Of a stretch of DNA of 64,000 nucleotides, positions 8,585 through 18,068 are shown in pieces. Within the stretch, counting starts at the first letter, position 1. The number at the start of each line of letters is the position of its first letter. The notes beneath the pieces were generated by a model that saw only the letters and a program-made list of their open reading frames with translations, did not search any database and had not been told where the DNA came from. A program made the translations under genes and the position numbers. Source of the stretch: Amycolatopsis sp. FBCC-B4732 (GTDB lineage Bacteria; Actinomycetota; Actinomycetes; Mycobacteriales; Pseudonocardiaceae); contig NZ_CP095376.1 in assembly GCF_023008405.1 (NCBI RefSeq), forward strand, positions 7,668,501 to 7,732,500, in the 5' to 3' direction.

Positions 8585-9285
8585 GAGACCGCTCCCACGG
8601 CGCGCGTGACCTCGTCCGACACGATGAGCCCGTCGTCGACCCGCACCACGCGGTGCGCGTGCGCGGCGACCTCGTCCTCGTGCGTGATGACGACGATGGT
8701 GCGCCCGAGGGAGTTGAGCCGGTCGAACACACCGAGGACGTCTTCGGTGCTGCGCCGGTCGAGGTTGCCGGTCGGCTCGTCGGCCAGCAGCATCGCCGGG
8801 CCGGTGACCAGCGCCCGCGCCACGGCGACGCGCTGGATCTGCCCGCCGGACAGCTCGCTGGGCAGGTGCTTGGCCCGGTCGGACAGCCCGACCATCTCCA
8901 GCGCCGCCAGCGCGCGCCGCCGCCGCTCCGACCGCTTGAGTCCACTGTAGACGAGTGGGAGCTCCACATTGGACAACGCGGACGTCCGCGGCACCAGGTT
9001 GAAGGACTGGAAGATGAAACCGATCTTCCGGTTGCGCAGCAACGCCAATTGCCGCTCGTTCAGCCGTCCGACGCCGAAGCCGTCCAAGAGGTACTGGCCG
9101 GACGTCGGGACGTCGAGGCAGCCCAGCATGTTCAGCAGCGTCGACTTCCCCGAGCCGGACGCACCCATGATGGCGACGTACTCGCCCGGCCAGACGGTGA
9201 GCTCGACGCCGCGCAGGGCGTGCACCGCCGTCTCGCCGGCGCCGTAGGTCTTGCGCAGCCCGGAGACCGCGATCACCGGCTTCAC
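8581..9285 (-). CDS. ABC transporter ATP-binding protein (MacB/LolD-like)
   Basis: 234 aa ATPase that powers the adjacent permease. Walker A GASGSGKST near residue 40, Q-loop in FIFQSFNLVP, signature LSGGQ(I)QR near 145, Walker B MLLADEPT, D-loop GNLD and H-loop Ser-His region VVITHE. GTG start at 9285 overlaps the adaptor stop; the longer upstream reading is a shadow of the adaptor gene. Family assignment is secure; the substrate cannot be read from the sequence. Confidence 0.94.
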   Translation of the reverse strand: MKPVIAVSGLRKTYGAGETAVHALRGVELTVWPGEYVAIMGASGSGKSTLLNMLGCLDVPTSGQYLLDGFGVGRLNERQLALLRNRKIGFIFQSFNLVPRTSALSNVELPLVYSGLKRSERRRRALAALEMVGLSDRAKHLPSELSGGQIQRVAVARALVTGPAMLLADEPTGNLDRRSTEDVLGVFDRLNSLGRTIVVITHEDEVAAHAHRVVRVDDGLIVSDEVTRAVGAVS

Positions 9286-10574
9286 CCGCGGCCGCCGAAT
9301 CCGCCGCCGGCACCCGTGCCCGTGCCGCGCTGGCCGCCGCCCGGGAACCCACCGGTCCCGCCGCCGGGGAACCCGCCGGTGCCGCCCGTCCCGGTGCCGG
9401 TCCGGCCGGTGCCGGTGGCCGAAGACGTCCCGGTGAGCACGACGTTCTCGCCCTCGGTCAGCCCGGAGGTGATCTGCACGGTCGACTCGCCGCGGAGGCC
9501 GACCTGCACCTGGCGCGTCACGTTCCGGCCGTTCTCCTGCACGGTGACGACGTTGGTGTTGCCCGCGGTCGTCACGGCCGCGGCCGGCACGCTCAGCGCG
9601 TTGTCGGCGGAGGCGACGGTGATCACGACGCTCGCGGACTGGCCGGGCCGCAGCCCGTCCGGCGGGTCGGTCAGCGCGAGCTGGGCGCCGTAGGAGACGA
9701 CGCTGCCGCTCGTGGTCGGGGTCAGGTTGACGCTCGACACGGTGGCCTGGACCGGCTTGTCCGGCAGCGCGTTGAGCGTCACCGTGGCCTTCTGGCCGGC
9801 CTTGACCTTGCTGACGTCGATCTCGGCGACCGAGGTGTTCACGACCAGGCCGGTCATGTTCGTGATGGTGATGAAGCCGCTGCTGCCGGAGCTGGAACTG
9901 CTCGACGCGGCGCTGTTCGACGAGCCCTGGCCGCCCTGACCGCTGCCGCTCGACGACGGGGAACTGCCGGCGCCGCTGCTCGCCGAGCCGCTGGAGGACT
10001 GCTGCCCGACGGTGCCGTTGACCGCGGTGACGGTGCCGGCACCGGGCGCGTAGAGCGTCGTGTTGTCCAGGGTTTCCTGCGCGGTCTGGACGTCCAGCTG
10101 GGCCTGGTCGAGCTTGGCCTGCGCCGAGGTGACGCTGTTCGCCGCCGATTGCGTGCCGTTCTGGCTGTTCTGCCCGGTGGCCGGGGTGTCTTCGGCGTCT
10201 TCGGCGGAGTCCAGGCTGTCCTGCGCGACCGCGAGGTTCGCCTTCGCGACCTGAAGCTGTTTCGCCGCCTGCGTGCTGTCGATGGTGGCGAGCTTCTGGC
10301 CGGCGCTCACGACGTCGCCGACCTTCACGTCGATCGAGGTGACCTTGCCGGCGCTCGAGAAGTTCGCCGCGCCGGTGTAGCTGCTGGCGAGCGTCCCGGC
10401 GGCGGAGATGGTCTCGGTGACCGTCGCCCGCCGCACCGGGGTGCTGCGCGACTGCGCCTGCGCCGTGCTCGGTTCGGGGCTGAATGCCTGGTATATCCCG
10501 AAACCGGCTCCGGCCAGCAGTACGACCAGAGCACCGTTGATCACCCATGCCTTCGAGGCACGCCCGCGCGTCAT
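9282..10574 (-). CDS. HlyD/MacA-like membrane-fusion adaptor
   Basis: 430 aa. One N-terminal membrane anchor (VVLLAGAGFGIYQAF, about 15-30), a lipoyl-type half (SSAGKVTSIDVKVGDVVSAG) and a long coiled-coil hairpin rich in Gln/Ala (about 115-165), then a Ser/Gly-rich insert, the second lipoyl half and beta-barrel domains. It ends in a Gly/Thr tail with GGFPGGGTGG repeats. The Ser/Gly insert interrupts the returning lipoyl strand, unlike MacA of Gram-negatives. ATG at 10574. First gene of the exporter operon (adaptor, ATPase, permease, DUF5666-like), all coupled by overlaps except the last. Confidence 0.9.
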   Translation of the reverse strand: MTRGRASKAWVINGALVVLLAGAGFGIYQAFSPEPSTAQAQSRSTPVRRATVTETISAAGTLASSYTGAANFSSAGKVTSIDVKVGDVVSAGQKLATIDSTQAAKQLQVAKANLAVAQDSLDSAEDAEDTPATGQNSQNGTQSAANSVTSAQAKLDQAQLDVQTAQETLDNTTLYAPGAGTVTAVNGTVGQQSSSGSASSGAGSSPSSSGSGQGGQGSSNSAASSSSSSGSSGFITITNMTGLVVNTSVAEIDVSKVKAGQKATVTLNALPDKPVQATVSSVNLTPTTSGSVVSYGAQLALTDPPDGLRPGQSASVVITVASADNALSVPAAAVTTAGNTNVVTVQENGRNVTRQVQVGLRGESTVQITSGLTEGENVVLTGTSSATGTGRTGTGTGGTGGFPGGGTGGFPGGGQRGTGTGAGGGFGGRG

Positions 10575-10636
10575 GCGGCAACCTTGGGACCGCCGCTTAG
10601 CAATTGACTGGGGGTTCCCTGTGCGGGAGCTGTGTA

Positions 10637-10975
10637 TCAGTCCTTGCGCTTGAGCTGCCGCGCACGCATCGCGAGCAGCAGCTGACGGACCGCGTCGACC
10701 AGCAGCAGCGCGGCCACGGTGCCGAGCCCGATGGCCGCGGCGAGCGACCCGCCGAAGTACCGGTGGGACTCGAGCACGGCGCCGTCGTCGGTGCGGGTGA
10801 CGACGGTGGCGGCGCCGGAGTGCCAGAGCGCGTAGGCCGCCCACCCGGCGGCCACGGCCAGCACGACCTCCACGACGGCGACGAGCAGCCGCCACGGCTT
10901 GTTCAGCCGGGCCTGCGGGCCGGGTTCTTCCGGCGGCCAGAGCTCGGCCCCGGTGGGCTGCGGAAGGTCGATCAC
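10637..10975 (-). CDS. Small membrane protein of unknown function
   Basis: 112 aa. Hydrophilic N-terminus (IDLPQPTGAELWPPEEPGP), then two hydrophobic helices (LLVAVVEVVLAVAAGWAAYALW and AAIGLGTVAALLLVDAVRQLLL) separated by a 30-residue outer loop, ending in a basic tail RARQLKRKD. GTG start at 10975; an earlier start would run into the upstream gene. It lies 13 bp after the DUF3093-like gene in the operon behind hemB; its position resembles Rv0514. No function can be assigned. Confidence 0.75.
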   Translation of the reverse strand: MIDLPQPTGAELWPPEEPGPQARLNKPWRLLVAVVEVVLAVAAGWAAYALWHSGAATVVTRTDDGAVLESHRYFGGSLAAAIGLGTVAALLLVDAVRQLLLAMRARQLKRKD

Positions 10976-10988
10976 AGCGGGGATTTTC

Positions 10989-11435
10989 TCATGCTTCCGT
11001 CGGCGTCGCCCGGACGAGCCGGTCGAGCGCGTCCTGCAAGGCCTCGACGTCCTTCGCCCACGCCAGCACGACGGTGCCGTCCGCGAGCTCCACCGGCAGC
11101 GAGTCGTACTTCCGCGGCACCGACCAGCCGCCACCGAGCACGCGGGCGCCGACCGGGGCACCGACGTCCGTGACCGAGACGAGCTGGTCCGCCGGGACCT
11201 TCTCGCGGCCCTGGCGAAGCTGCTTCGTCGTCACCTCGAGGGAGAGGAAGCGGCGTCGCGCGTACACCCACGGCACCGTGATCACGCACAGCCCGGCGCC
11301 GACCAGCAGCCAGCCGACGACGTGCACCGGACCGCCCGTCACCAGCTCGAACAGCGCGCCGACGACCGCGAACACCGGGCCCCAGACGACGGCGCCCCAG
11401 CTCACACCGGACTCGGCGTAGAGCCGGTCACTCAC
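10989..11435 (-). CDS. DUF3093-like membrane protein
   Basis: 148 aa. Two helices near the N-terminus (VVWGPVFAVVGALFELV and VVGWLLVGAGLCVITVPWVYA), then a soluble beta-rich part (FLSLEVTTKQLRQGREKVPADQLVSV ... LPVELADGTVVLAWAKD). This plan of two helices followed by a PH-like domain fits DUF3093, though I rely on pattern only. GTG at 11435 overlaps the upstream stop (GTGA). Probably cotranscribed with hemB. Confidence 0.72.
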   Translation of the reverse strand: MSDRLYAESGVSWGAVVWGPVFAVVGALFELVTGGPVHVVGWLLVGAGLCVITVPWVYARRRFLSLEVTTKQLRQGREKVPADQLVSVTDVGAPVGARVLGGGWSVPRKYDSLPVELADGTVVLAWAKDVEALQDALDRLVRATPTEA

Positions 11436-11968
11436 GGCTTGCGGCCGGCCTTCGGGAAGTAGCTCGCGACCGACGGCAGGTACATCATCACCAGCGCGAT
11501 CACGAACAGCAGCACCGAGACCAGCGTCAGGTAGTTGATGATCGGCGCGATCGTCATGATCAGCAGCAGCATCACGATCGGCAGGATGGTCAGCACCGTC
11601 CGCGCCGAGCGGGTGCCTTCGCGGGCCTTGTACGCGAAGAGCAGGAACAGCAGCACGAACACGACCGCGCCGCCGAGCAGGTACCACAGCAGCGTCGTGA
11701 CGCCGTCCGCGATCATCTGCGGCGTGTACTTCGAGTCGGTGGTCGCCTTCACGAACTGGTCGATGACGGCCGACTTGCTGCTCAGCAGCTGGACGTAGCT
11801 GAGGATGAGCACCACGCCACCGGCGAGCCACAGCCAGAACGACAGGGCCACCGGCCGCGGCGGCGTCGCCTTGGGCGCCTTCTGCCCCGGCAGCACCGGA
11901 TCCGGCGAGCGGCCCTTCTTGCGGCGTTCGTCGTCGGTCAGACCGGTGAGGTCCTCTTTGTCTTCCAC
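11432..11968 (-). CDS. Four-helix membrane protein downstream of hemB
   Basis: 178 aa. Acidic then basic cytoplasmic head (EDLTGLTDDERRKKGRSPD), then four clear membrane helices: LSFWLWLAGGVVLILSYVQL, LLWYLLGGAVVFVLLFLLFAY, TILPIVMLLLIMTIAPIINY and TLVSVLLFVIALVMMYLPS, with a basic end. GTG start at 11968, 18 bp behind the hemB stop. Comparable by position and size to Rv0513 of M. tuberculosis. No known motif; function unknown. Confidence 0.8.
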   Translation of the reverse strand: MEDKEDLTGLTDDERRKKGRSPDPVLPGQKAPKATPPRPVALSFWLWLAGGVVLILSYVQLLSSKSAVIDQFVKATTDSKYTPQMIADGVTTLLWYLLGGAVVFVLLFLLFAYKAREGTRSARTVLTILPIVMLLLIMTIAPIINYLTLVSVLLFVIALVMMYLPSVASYFPKAGRKP

Positions 11969-11986
11969 GGCGTGGACTCTAACGGG

Positions 11987-12958
11987 TCAGTCGAGCCAGG
12001 CAGCAGCTTCCGCGGCCCAATACGTGAGGATCATGTCGGCACCGGCCCGGCGGATCGAGGTGAGCACCTCGAGGACGGTCCGTTCCCGATCCAGCCAGCC
12101 GTTCGCCGCGGCGGCTTCGACCATCGCGTACTCGCCGGAGATGTTGTACGCGGCCACCGGCACCGGCGAGATGTCCGCCGCCGCTTTGATCACGTCCAGG
12201 TAGGCCAGCGCCGGCTTGACCATGACCATGTCCGCGCCCTCGGCGAGGTCGAGCTCGATCTCGCGCAGCGCCTCGCGGCCGTTGCCGGGGTCCTGCTGGT
12301 AGGTCTTGCGGTCGCCCTTGAGCTGCGAATCGACGGCCTCGCGGAAGGGGCCGTAGAACGCGCTGGCGTACTTCGCGGAGTAGGCGAGGATGGCCTTGTC
12401 GCTGTGCCCGACCTCGTCGAGCGCCCGCCGGATGACCCCGATCTGCCCGTCCATCATCCCGGACGGCCCGAGCACGTGCGCCCCGGCTTCGGCCTGCGCG
12501 ACGGCCATCTCGGCGTACAGCCGCAGGGTGGCGTCGTTGTCGACCCCGCCGTCGGCGTCCAGGACGCCGCAGTGGCCGTGGTCGGTGAACTCGTCGAGGC
12601 AGGTGTCGGCCATCAGCACGGTGGCGTCACCGAGCTCGTGGCGCAGATCGCGCAGGGCGACGTTGAGGATCCCGTTTTCGTCGACGGCCCCGGAGCCCTC
12701 GGCGTCGCGGGTCTGCGGAATGCCGAAGAGCATGAGCCCGCCGACCCCGGCGTTGACCGCGTCGACGGCGGCCTTCCGCAGCGTGTCCCGGGTGTGCTGG
12801 ACAACGCCCGGCATGCTCGAGATCGGCCGCGGCGAGTCGAGCCCTTCGGCGACGAACATCGGGAGGATCAGCTGGCGTGGCCGCAGCGTGGTTTCGCCCA
12901 CCAGCCTGCGCATGGCCGGGGTGGTGCGAAGCCTGCGGGGACGATGCTCGGGGAACAC
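11987..12958 (-). CDS. hemB: Delta-aminolevulinic acid dehydratase (porphobilinogen synthase)
   Basis: Condenses two 5-aminolevulinate molecules to porphobilinogen. 323 aa, normal length. Both active-site lysines are visible: [15 protein letters not shown] and [14 protein letters not shown]. The metal-binding stretch [15 protein letters not shown] keeps two cysteines, but the middle ligand position of the three-Cys zinc type is Asp, so metal use (Zn versus Mg) is unclear. GTG at 12958 gives the usual N-terminus [11 protein letters not shown]. The upstream open frame only exists because it reads through the hairpin at 12993-13031. Starts its own unit with three membrane genes behind it. Confidence 0.96.
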   Translation of the reverse strand: MFPEHRPRRLRTTPAMRRLVGETTLRPRQLILPMFVAEGLDSPRPISSMPGVVQHTRDTLRKAAVDAVNAGVGGLMLFGIPQTRDAEGSGAVDENGILNVALRDLRHELGDATVLMADTCLDEFTDHGHCGVLDADGGVDNDATLRLYAEMAVAQAEAGAHVLGPSGMMDGQIGVIRRALDEVGHSDKAILAYSAKYASAFYGPFREAVDSQLKGDRKTYQQDPGNGREALREIELDLAEGADMVMVKPALAYLDVIKAAADISPVPVAAYNISGEYAMVEAAAANGWLDRERTVLEVLTSIRRAGADMILTYWAAEAAAWLD

Positions 12959-12992
12959 TCCGACCAGGTTACTCCGGTCGTTTCCGCGAAAG

Positions 12993-13031
12993 CGTGAAGG
13001 CCACCTCGAGGAGCTCAAGGTGGCCTTCACG
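12993..13031 (-). terminator. 14-bp hairpin between hemD and hemB
   Basis: CGTGAAGGCCACCT pairs perfectly with AGGTGGCCTTCACG around an 11-base loop that itself contains GAG/CTC. It lies 14 bp after the hemD stop on the minus strand and ahead of hemB. There is no U-tract, as is common in this GC range. It belongs to the TGAA...TTCA hairpin style also seen at 29488 and 40049. Confidence 0.65.
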
Positions 13032-13044
13032 AACTACGCGAACC

Positions 13045-14577
13045 TCAGGAGCGGCGGGCCCGCTTCGCCTTCCGCGGCGGCGGCAGCGCACCCTCGGCGC
13101 GAAGCCGCGCCGCGTGCTCCGCCAGCGCGTCCACCAGGTGCGGCACGTCGGCCTTCTCCGGCTGGACGTCCACTCGCAGCCCGAACTCGACGGCGGTCTC
13201 CGCCGTCTTCGGGCCGATGCACGCGACCAGCGTGCGGGTGTGCGGCTTGCCGGCGATGCCGACGAGGTTCCGCACGGTCGAAGACGAGGTGAAGCAGACC
13301 GCGTCGAAACCGCCGGTCTTGATCATCTCGCGGGTCTCGGCGGGCGGCGGCGCGGCCCGGACGGTCCGGTAGGCCGTCACGTCGTCGATCTCCCAGCCGC
13401 GCTCGCGCAGGCCGGCCGACAGCGTCTCCGTGGCGATGTCGGCCCGCGGCAGCAGCACGCGGTCGACCGGGTCCAGGACGTCGTCGTACGGCGGGAACTC
13501 GGCCAGCAGGCCTTCCGAGGACTGCTCGCCCGAGGGGATCAGCTCCGGGATGATGCCGAACGAGCGCACCTTCGCCGCCGTCGATTCGCCGACGCAGGCG
13601 ATCTTCACGCCGGAGAACGCACGGGCATCGAGCCCGAACTCCTCGAACTTCTCCCACACCGCGCGGACCGCGTTGGTGGAGGTGAAGACGATCCACTGGT
13701 AGCGGCCGTCGACCAGGCCCTTGACCGAGCGCTCCATCTGCGCCGGGCTGCGGGGCGGCTCGACCGAGATGGTCGGGACCTCGTGCGACGTCGCGCCGTG
13801 GCCGCGCAGGCGCTCGGCCATCTCGCCGGCCTGCTCCTTGGTGCGCGGCACCAGGACCTTCCAGCCGTAGAGCGCGCGCGACTCCCACCACGACAGCTTC
13901 GAGCGGTGCCCGGCGGCCTGGCCGATCGTGACGATCAGCGGGCCGACGAGCTCGCCCGCGTCGTTGGCGACCTTCTCGAGCGTGGTGTCGAGCGTGCGCT
14001 GGGTGTTGATGGTGCCGTTCGCGGTGACCGCGACCGGAGTCGACGCCGGGACGCCGTTGCCGGTCAGCGCCGACGCGGCCTCGGCCAGGTGGGCCGACGT
14101 CGCGTGCAGCACCAGCGGGCCGGGCGCGGCGGCCAGTGCCGCCCAGTCGACGTCGCCGCGGACGTCGACCTCGGTGTGCGTGCCGCCCAGCGCGACGCCC
14201 GCGTACGCCGGGACGGCCGCAGCCGGGGAGACGCCCGGGATGACGTCGAACACGGCGCTCGTGCGCGCGACCGCCTGGACCTCGGCCACCACGGCCGGGG
14301 TGGTCAGCGGGTCGCCCGCGACCAGCCGCAGCACCAGCCGGCCGGCCTTCGCTTCGGCGGTCAGGTCCTTGGCGACCTCGGTGGCCTCGCCGACGGCGGG
14401 CCGGACCTCGGCGCCCTCGGCGGCCATGGCCAGCACGGCCTGGGGCACGTCGGGGTCGGTCACCACGACCTCGGCCTTGGTCAGCAGCTCCTGGGCACGG
14501 ACCGTGAGCAGGCCGGCGTCGCCGGGCCCGGAGCCCACGAACGCTACGCGCCCGGTGGTTTTTCGCGCGGGGGTCAT
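13045..14577 (-). CDS. hemD: Bifunctional uroporphyrinogen-III C-methyltransferase / uroporphyrinogen-III synthase
   Basis: 510-aa fusion. The N-terminal half (about 1-245) is a tetrapyrrole methylase of the CobA/CysG type (VAFVGSGPGDAGLLTVRAQELL, LRLVAGDP, VIPGVSPA). The C-terminal half (about 250-495) is uroporphyrinogen-III synthase (VLVPRTKEQAGEMAERLR, IVFTSTNAVRAVWE, ACVGESTAAKV, FTSSSTVRNLV, ACIGPKTAETA). This fusion is standard in actinobacteria and sends uroporphyrinogen III towards heme or siroheme/cobalamin. The methylase half shows weak versions of some motifs, for example AGDPLTTP. ATG at 14577; 85 bp behind hemC. Confidence 0.94.
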   Translation of the reverse strand: MTPARKTTGRVAFVGSGPGDAGLLTVRAQELLTKAEVVVTDPDVPQAVLAMAAEGAEVRPAVGEATEVAKDLTAEAKAGRLVLRLVAGDPLTTPAVVAEVQAVARTSAVFDVIPGVSPAAAVPAYAGVALGGTHTEVDVRGDVDWAALAAAPGPLVLHATSAHLAEAASALTGNGVPASTPVAVTANGTINTQRTLDTTLEKVANDAGELVGPLIVTIGQAAGHRSKLSWWESRALYGWKVLVPRTKEQAGEMAERLRGHGATSHEVPTISVEPPRSPAQMERSVKGLVDGRYQWIVFTSTNAVRAVWEKFEEFGLDARAFSGVKIACVGESTAAKVRSFGIIPELIPSGEQSSEGLLAEFPPYDDVLDPVDRVLLPRADIATETLSAGLRERGWEIDDVTAYRTVRAAPPPAETREMIKTGGFDAVCFTSSSTVRNLVGIAGKPHTRTLVACIGPKTAETAVEFGLRVDVQPEKADVPHLVDALAEHAARLRAEGALPPPRKAKRARRS

Positions 14578-14662
14578 CTGTGCGTTTCTCCTCTTGCGGC
14601 GGCCGCGCGGGGTCGCACGGACGCAGGTCTCCTACGTCTTCTTCGAAGCGCTCGCGAGAGCG

Positions 14663-15610
14663 CTACTGAGCGGGACCGGAGAGGGCTCCGGCTCCGAGGT
14701 CCAGCAGCTCGGCGGCCAGGTCCTTGCCCAGCTGGGCGGCCTGGTCCTTGTCGGCCAGCGCGGAGGCCCGGACCATGTCCACCGCGCCGTTCTCGCCGTC
14801 CACCGCGGCGGTGCCGCGCAGCGAGATCCGTTCCACGACCTTGCCGTCGGCGTCGAGATCTTCGACGATCTCGGCGAGCGCGCCCACCGGCGCGCTGCAC
14901 CCCGCCTCGAGCGCGGCCAGCAGGGCCCGCTCGGCCGTCACCGCGACCCGCGTGCCCTCGTCGTCCACTGTGGACGCGAGCAGCTGCTCGATGTCCACGT
15001 CGGCGGACCGGCACTCCACCGCCAGCGCGCCCTGTGCGGGCGCGGGCAGCATCTGGATCGGGTCGAGGGTCTCGGTGATCACCTCGACCAGTCCGACCCT
15101 GGCCAGTCCGGCACGCGCGAGCACCACGGCGTCGAGCTCGCCGTCGGTCACCTTGCGCATGCGGGTGTCGATATTGCCGCGAATCGGCACGATTTCCAAA
15201 CCGAGACCCAGTGCGCGCAGCTGCGCGGTGCGCCGGGCGGCCCCGGTGCCCACTGTGGACCCCGGCGGCAGCTCGCCCAGCGTGAGGCCGTCACGCGCGA
15301 TCAACGCGTCCCGCGGGTCTTCCCGCGGCGGCACGGCGGCCAGCGTGATGCCCGGCTCCGGCGCGGTCGGCAGGTCCTTGTACGAGTGGACGATGACGTC
15401 GACTTCGCCGCGCAGCAAGGCTTCCCGCAGCGCGGAGGTGAACACGCCGACACCGATCGTCGCGATCGGCGCCATCGACTTGTCGCCGGGGGTGGTCACC
15501 TTGACGATCTCGACCTCGACGCCGGTGGCGCGCAGCGCGTCGGCCACCGTGCCGGTCTGGGTCAGCGCGAGCTTCGAACCACGCGTGCCCATGCGAATGA
15601 CTCTGGTCAC
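14663..15610 (-). CDS. hemC: Porphobilinogen deaminase (hydroxymethylbilane synthase)
   Basis: Polymerises four porphobilinogens to hydroxymethylbilane for HemD. 315 aa. Seen: N-terminal [13 protein letters not shown], the catalytic Asp segment [13 protein letters not shown], the arginine-rich substrate grip ([25 protein letters not shown]) and the cofactor-binding Cys in [14 protein letters not shown] start at 15610, 2 bp after the hemA stop. The stop lies within a small 7-bp hairpin (AGCGCTC/GAGCGCT, 14647-14664), which may slow or end some transcripts before hemD. Confidence 0.96.
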   Translation of the reverse strand: MTRVIRMGTRGSKLALTQTGTVADALRATGVEVEIVKVTTPGDKSMAPIATIGVGVFTSALREALLRGEVDVIVHSYKDLPTAPEPGITLAAVPPREDPRDALIARDGLTLGELPPGSTVGTGAARRTAQLRALGLGLEIVPIRGNIDTRMRKVTDGELDAVVLARAGLARVGLVEVITETLDPIQMLPAPAQGALAVECRSADVDIEQLLASTVDDEGTRVAVTAERALLAALEAGCSAPVGALAEIVEDLDADGKVVERISLRGTAAVDGENGAVDMVRASALADKDQAAQLGKDLAAELLDLGAGALSGPAQ

Positions 15611-15612
15611 TA

Positions 15613-16920
15613 CTACTTCTTCTCTGGTGGGGGCTTCGGGCTCGCCACGGCGGCCGGTGCCTGCGGGTCGAGGCAGAACAGTTCTCGCAACGCGTTCGCG
15701 TAGTCGGTGTCGGCCGTCTCGGCGGCCAGCTGCTTGACCCGCACCGTCGGCGCGTGCAGCAGCTTGTCGACCACCCGGCGGACCGTGCGGCCGACCTCTT
15801 CGCGAACGGCGCCGTCCAGCTGGGGGAGCCGGTTGTCCAGCCGGAGCAGCTCGGCGTCGACGACCTCGGCCGCGCGCTTGCGCAACGCGGTCACGGTCGG
15901 CGTCACCTCGGCGCTGCGCTGCCCGGCGAGGTAGTCGCGCACCTCGTCGAGGACGATCCCGGTCGCCTTCGCCGTCTGACGCTCGGTGGTCGGGGTGCCG
16001 GCTTCGCGCATCCGGCGCTGGACGGTGGCCAGGTCGACCACCCGGACGTCGGCGAGCTCGCCGACCTCGGGGTCGACGTCGCGGGGCAGGCCGAGGTCGC
16101 AGACGACCAGGGCGCGGCCGCCGCGGGGCAGCACGTGGGCGGGGCCGAAGACGGCGTCCTGCGCGCCGGTGCAGCAGATCACGACGTCGGCGTCGCGGAC
16201 CGCGTCGGCCACGCCGGACAGCGGCACCGCGCGGGCGGGCACGCCCTGCTCGGTGACGTTCGCGGCGAGCCGGCGGGCGCGGGCGTCGGTGCGGTTGGCG
16301 ACGGTGATCTCGCCGATCCCGGCCTTGCGCAGCTGCGACGCGCTCAACGCGCCCATCGAGCCGGCGCCGACGATGACGGCGTGCTTGCCCGCGACGTCCC
16401 CGGCCGCGGCGAGCGCTTCGGACACGACCGACGCGCCGAGCTGGTCCAGCCCGGTCTCGGTGTGGACGCGCTTGCCGACGCGCAGCGTCGTCTGGATCAG
16501 CTCGTGGAGCGTGCGGCCGACGGTGCCGGCCTCGCGCGCGGTGGCGTAGGCGGACCGGATCTGGCCGAGGATCTGCGTCTCGCCGACGACCATCGAGTCG
16601 AGGCCCGAGGTGACCGAGAACAGGTGCTCGATCGCGGCACCGGCGTAGTGGACGTACAGGCTGTCGTAGAGCTCGGCGGGCTCCATCCCGGCCTGGCGGG
16701 CGAGCACGTCGGAGACGTCGTTGAGGCCGCCGTGGAACGTCTCGACGACCGCGTAGACCTCGATGCGGTTGCACGTCGAGACGAGCATGACCTCACTGAC
16801 GTGCTGGGCCTGCTGCAGCTCGTCGAGGATCTTGCCGATCTCGGGCGCGGGGATCGCGACGCGCTCGAGCGTGCTCAGCTCCGCGCTGCGATGCGAGAGA
16901 CCGACCGCCAAAACGCTCAT
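15613..16920 (-). CDS. hemA: Glutamyl-tRNA reductase
   Basis: First committed enzyme of the C5 heme route: reduces Glu-tRNA to glutamate-1-semialdehyde for HemL. 435 aa. The catalytic Cys50 sits in STCNRIEVY; the NADPH-binding segment is [17 protein letters not shown] (about 180-195); the dimerisation helix region follows ([16 protein letters not shown]). ATG at 16920 overlaps the rex stop (ATGA), so production is coupled to rex and probably lies under Rex control through the operator at 17958. Confidence 0.96.
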   Translation of the reverse strand: MSVLAVGLSHRSAELSTLERVAIPAPEIGKILDELQQAQHVSEVMLVSTCNRIEVYAVVETFHGGLNDVSDVLARQAGMEPAELYDSLYVHYAGAAIEHLFSVTSGLDSMVVGETQILGQIRSAYATAREAGTVGRTLHELIQTTLRVGKRVHTETGLDQLGASVVSEALAAAGDVAGKHAVIVGAGSMGALSASQLRKAGIGEITVANRTDARARRLAANVTEQGVPARAVPLSGVADAVRDADVVICCTGAQDAVFGPAHVLPRGGRALVVCDLGLPRDVDPEVGELADVRVVDLATVQRRMREAGTPTTERQTAKATGIVLDEVRDYLAGQRSAEVTPTVTALRKRAAEVVDAELLRLDNRLPQLDGAVREEVGRTVRRVVDKLLHAPTVRVKQLAAETADTDYANALRELFCLDPQAPAAVASPKPPPEKK

Positions 16921-17822
16921 GAGCGCACCACCATTTCCCGTCCGCCGTCCGGACCCGAGCCGTTCCGCCTGCCGTTCCCATTCTCGGACGGCGCACCGTG
17001 GGGGCGTAATCCGGAATTGCCCTGATCCGCGGCGGCGGCGTCGTCCGCGCGGCGGGCCACATGGAACGAGAGTATCTGCAGCTCGACGGCCAAATCCACT
17101 TTGCGGACCTCGATGTGAGCAGGAACCTGCAGCACGACCGGGGCGAAGTTGAGGATGCACTGGACACCGCCCGCGACCAGGCGGTCACACACCGATTGCG
17201 CCGCGGTGGGCGGGGTGGCGATCACGCCGATGGAGATGCCGCGCTCGGCGCAGATCCGCGGGATGTCGTCCATGTGCGACACCGGGAGGCCGCCGACCGG
17301 CACGCCGATCAGGTCCCCGTCCAGGTCGAACAGGGCCTCGACCGGGAAACCGCGCCCCGGGAAGCCGCCGTAGTTGGCCAGCGCGTGACCCAGGTTGCCG
17401 ATCCCGACCACGGCCACCTTGTGCTGCCGGGTCAGGCCGAGGATGCGCTCGATCTGGCTCACCAGGACGCCGACTTCGTAGCCGACGCCGCGGGTGCCGT
17501 AAGAGCCGAGGTAGGAGAGATCTTTGCGCAATTTCGCGGAATTCACGCCCGCGGCTTGGGACAGCTCTTCGCTCGACACCGTCGTCGCGCCCTGGTCGCG
17601 CATACCGGACAGCACCCGCAGGTAGACGGCGAGCCGCGCGACGGCCGCTTCGGGGATCGACTTCGCCCGGACGGCCTCGGGGGCATCCCCGTTGCGCCCG
17701 GCGGGGACGGCCGGGATCTCGGCGGTGGGGGCGTTGTCGGCGTCCGGGGTGCCCGGGCGACGGGGCCGTCGCGGCGCCCGGCCCGGGGAGTCCGCCGCGT
17801 CGCGCCTCCCCCGCTGTGTCAC
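16917..17822 (-). CDS. rex: Redox-sensing transcriptional repressor Rex
   Basis: Dimeric repressor that binds DNA when NADH/NAD is low and releases it when NADH rises. 301 aa: a variable disordered head of about 55 residues ([14 protein letters not shown]), a winged helix ([40 protein letters not shown]), a Rossmann domain ([16 protein letters not shown]) with ATPPTAAQ, and a C-terminal helix. An extra tail of about 40 residues ([10 protein letters not shown]) is longer than in most homologues. GTG at 17822 follows GGAG; a GTG one codon earlier is equally possible. Heads rex-hemA-hemC-hemD. Confidence 0.95.
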   Translation of the reverse strand: MTQRGRRDAADSPGRAPRRPRRPGTPDADNAPTAEIPAVPAGRNGDAPEAVRAKSIPEAAVARLAVYLRVLSGMRDQGATTVSSEELSQAAGVNSAKLRKDLSYLGSYGTRGVGYEVGVLVSQIERILGLTRQHKVAVVGIGNLGHALANYGGFPGRGFPVEALFDLDGDLIGVPVGGLPVSHMDDIPRICAERGISIGVIATPPTAAQSVCDRLVAGGVQCILNFAPVVLQVPAHIEVRKVDLAVELQILSFHVARRADDAAAADQGNSGLRPHGAPSENGNGRRNGSGPDGGREMVVRS

Positions 17823-17957
17823 CACGCCCGTCGTCTCCTGCCCGCTGTGCACCCGGCGGCCATCGCCACGGCCGTGCCGAACTGTGTCTTGACCCAGGAC
17901 GCGGAGTCCGGTTCGATGCCGGACCGCCCGGGGGCGATGGCCAATACGGTAGACCAC

Positions 17958-17975
17958 TTGTGAACGCACGCACAA
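17958..17975. promoter_or_regulatory. Rex operator (ROP) upstream of rex
   Basis: TTGTGAACGCACGCACAA consists of TTGTG and CACAA half sites separated by 8 bases, the spacing of the known Streptomyces Rex operator. It lies 135 bp upstream of the rex start. It implies autoregulation and NADH control of the heme genes behind rex. Only the right inner half (consensus TTCACAA) deviates. Confidence 0.82.
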
Positions 17976-18068
17976 AGTCACTGGTCGGAGGCGGTTCCCG
18001 GGGGCTGGGACGGGCCGCGCGATCATGACACGGCGTCAGAATCCTTGCCGGGCAGGCACTTCCGCCCC

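Noticed and set aside
12877..15078. 733-codon plus-strand frame over hemD/hemC
   Set aside because: Covers well-supported minus-strand heme genes and shows no motif; shadow of third-position G/C bias.
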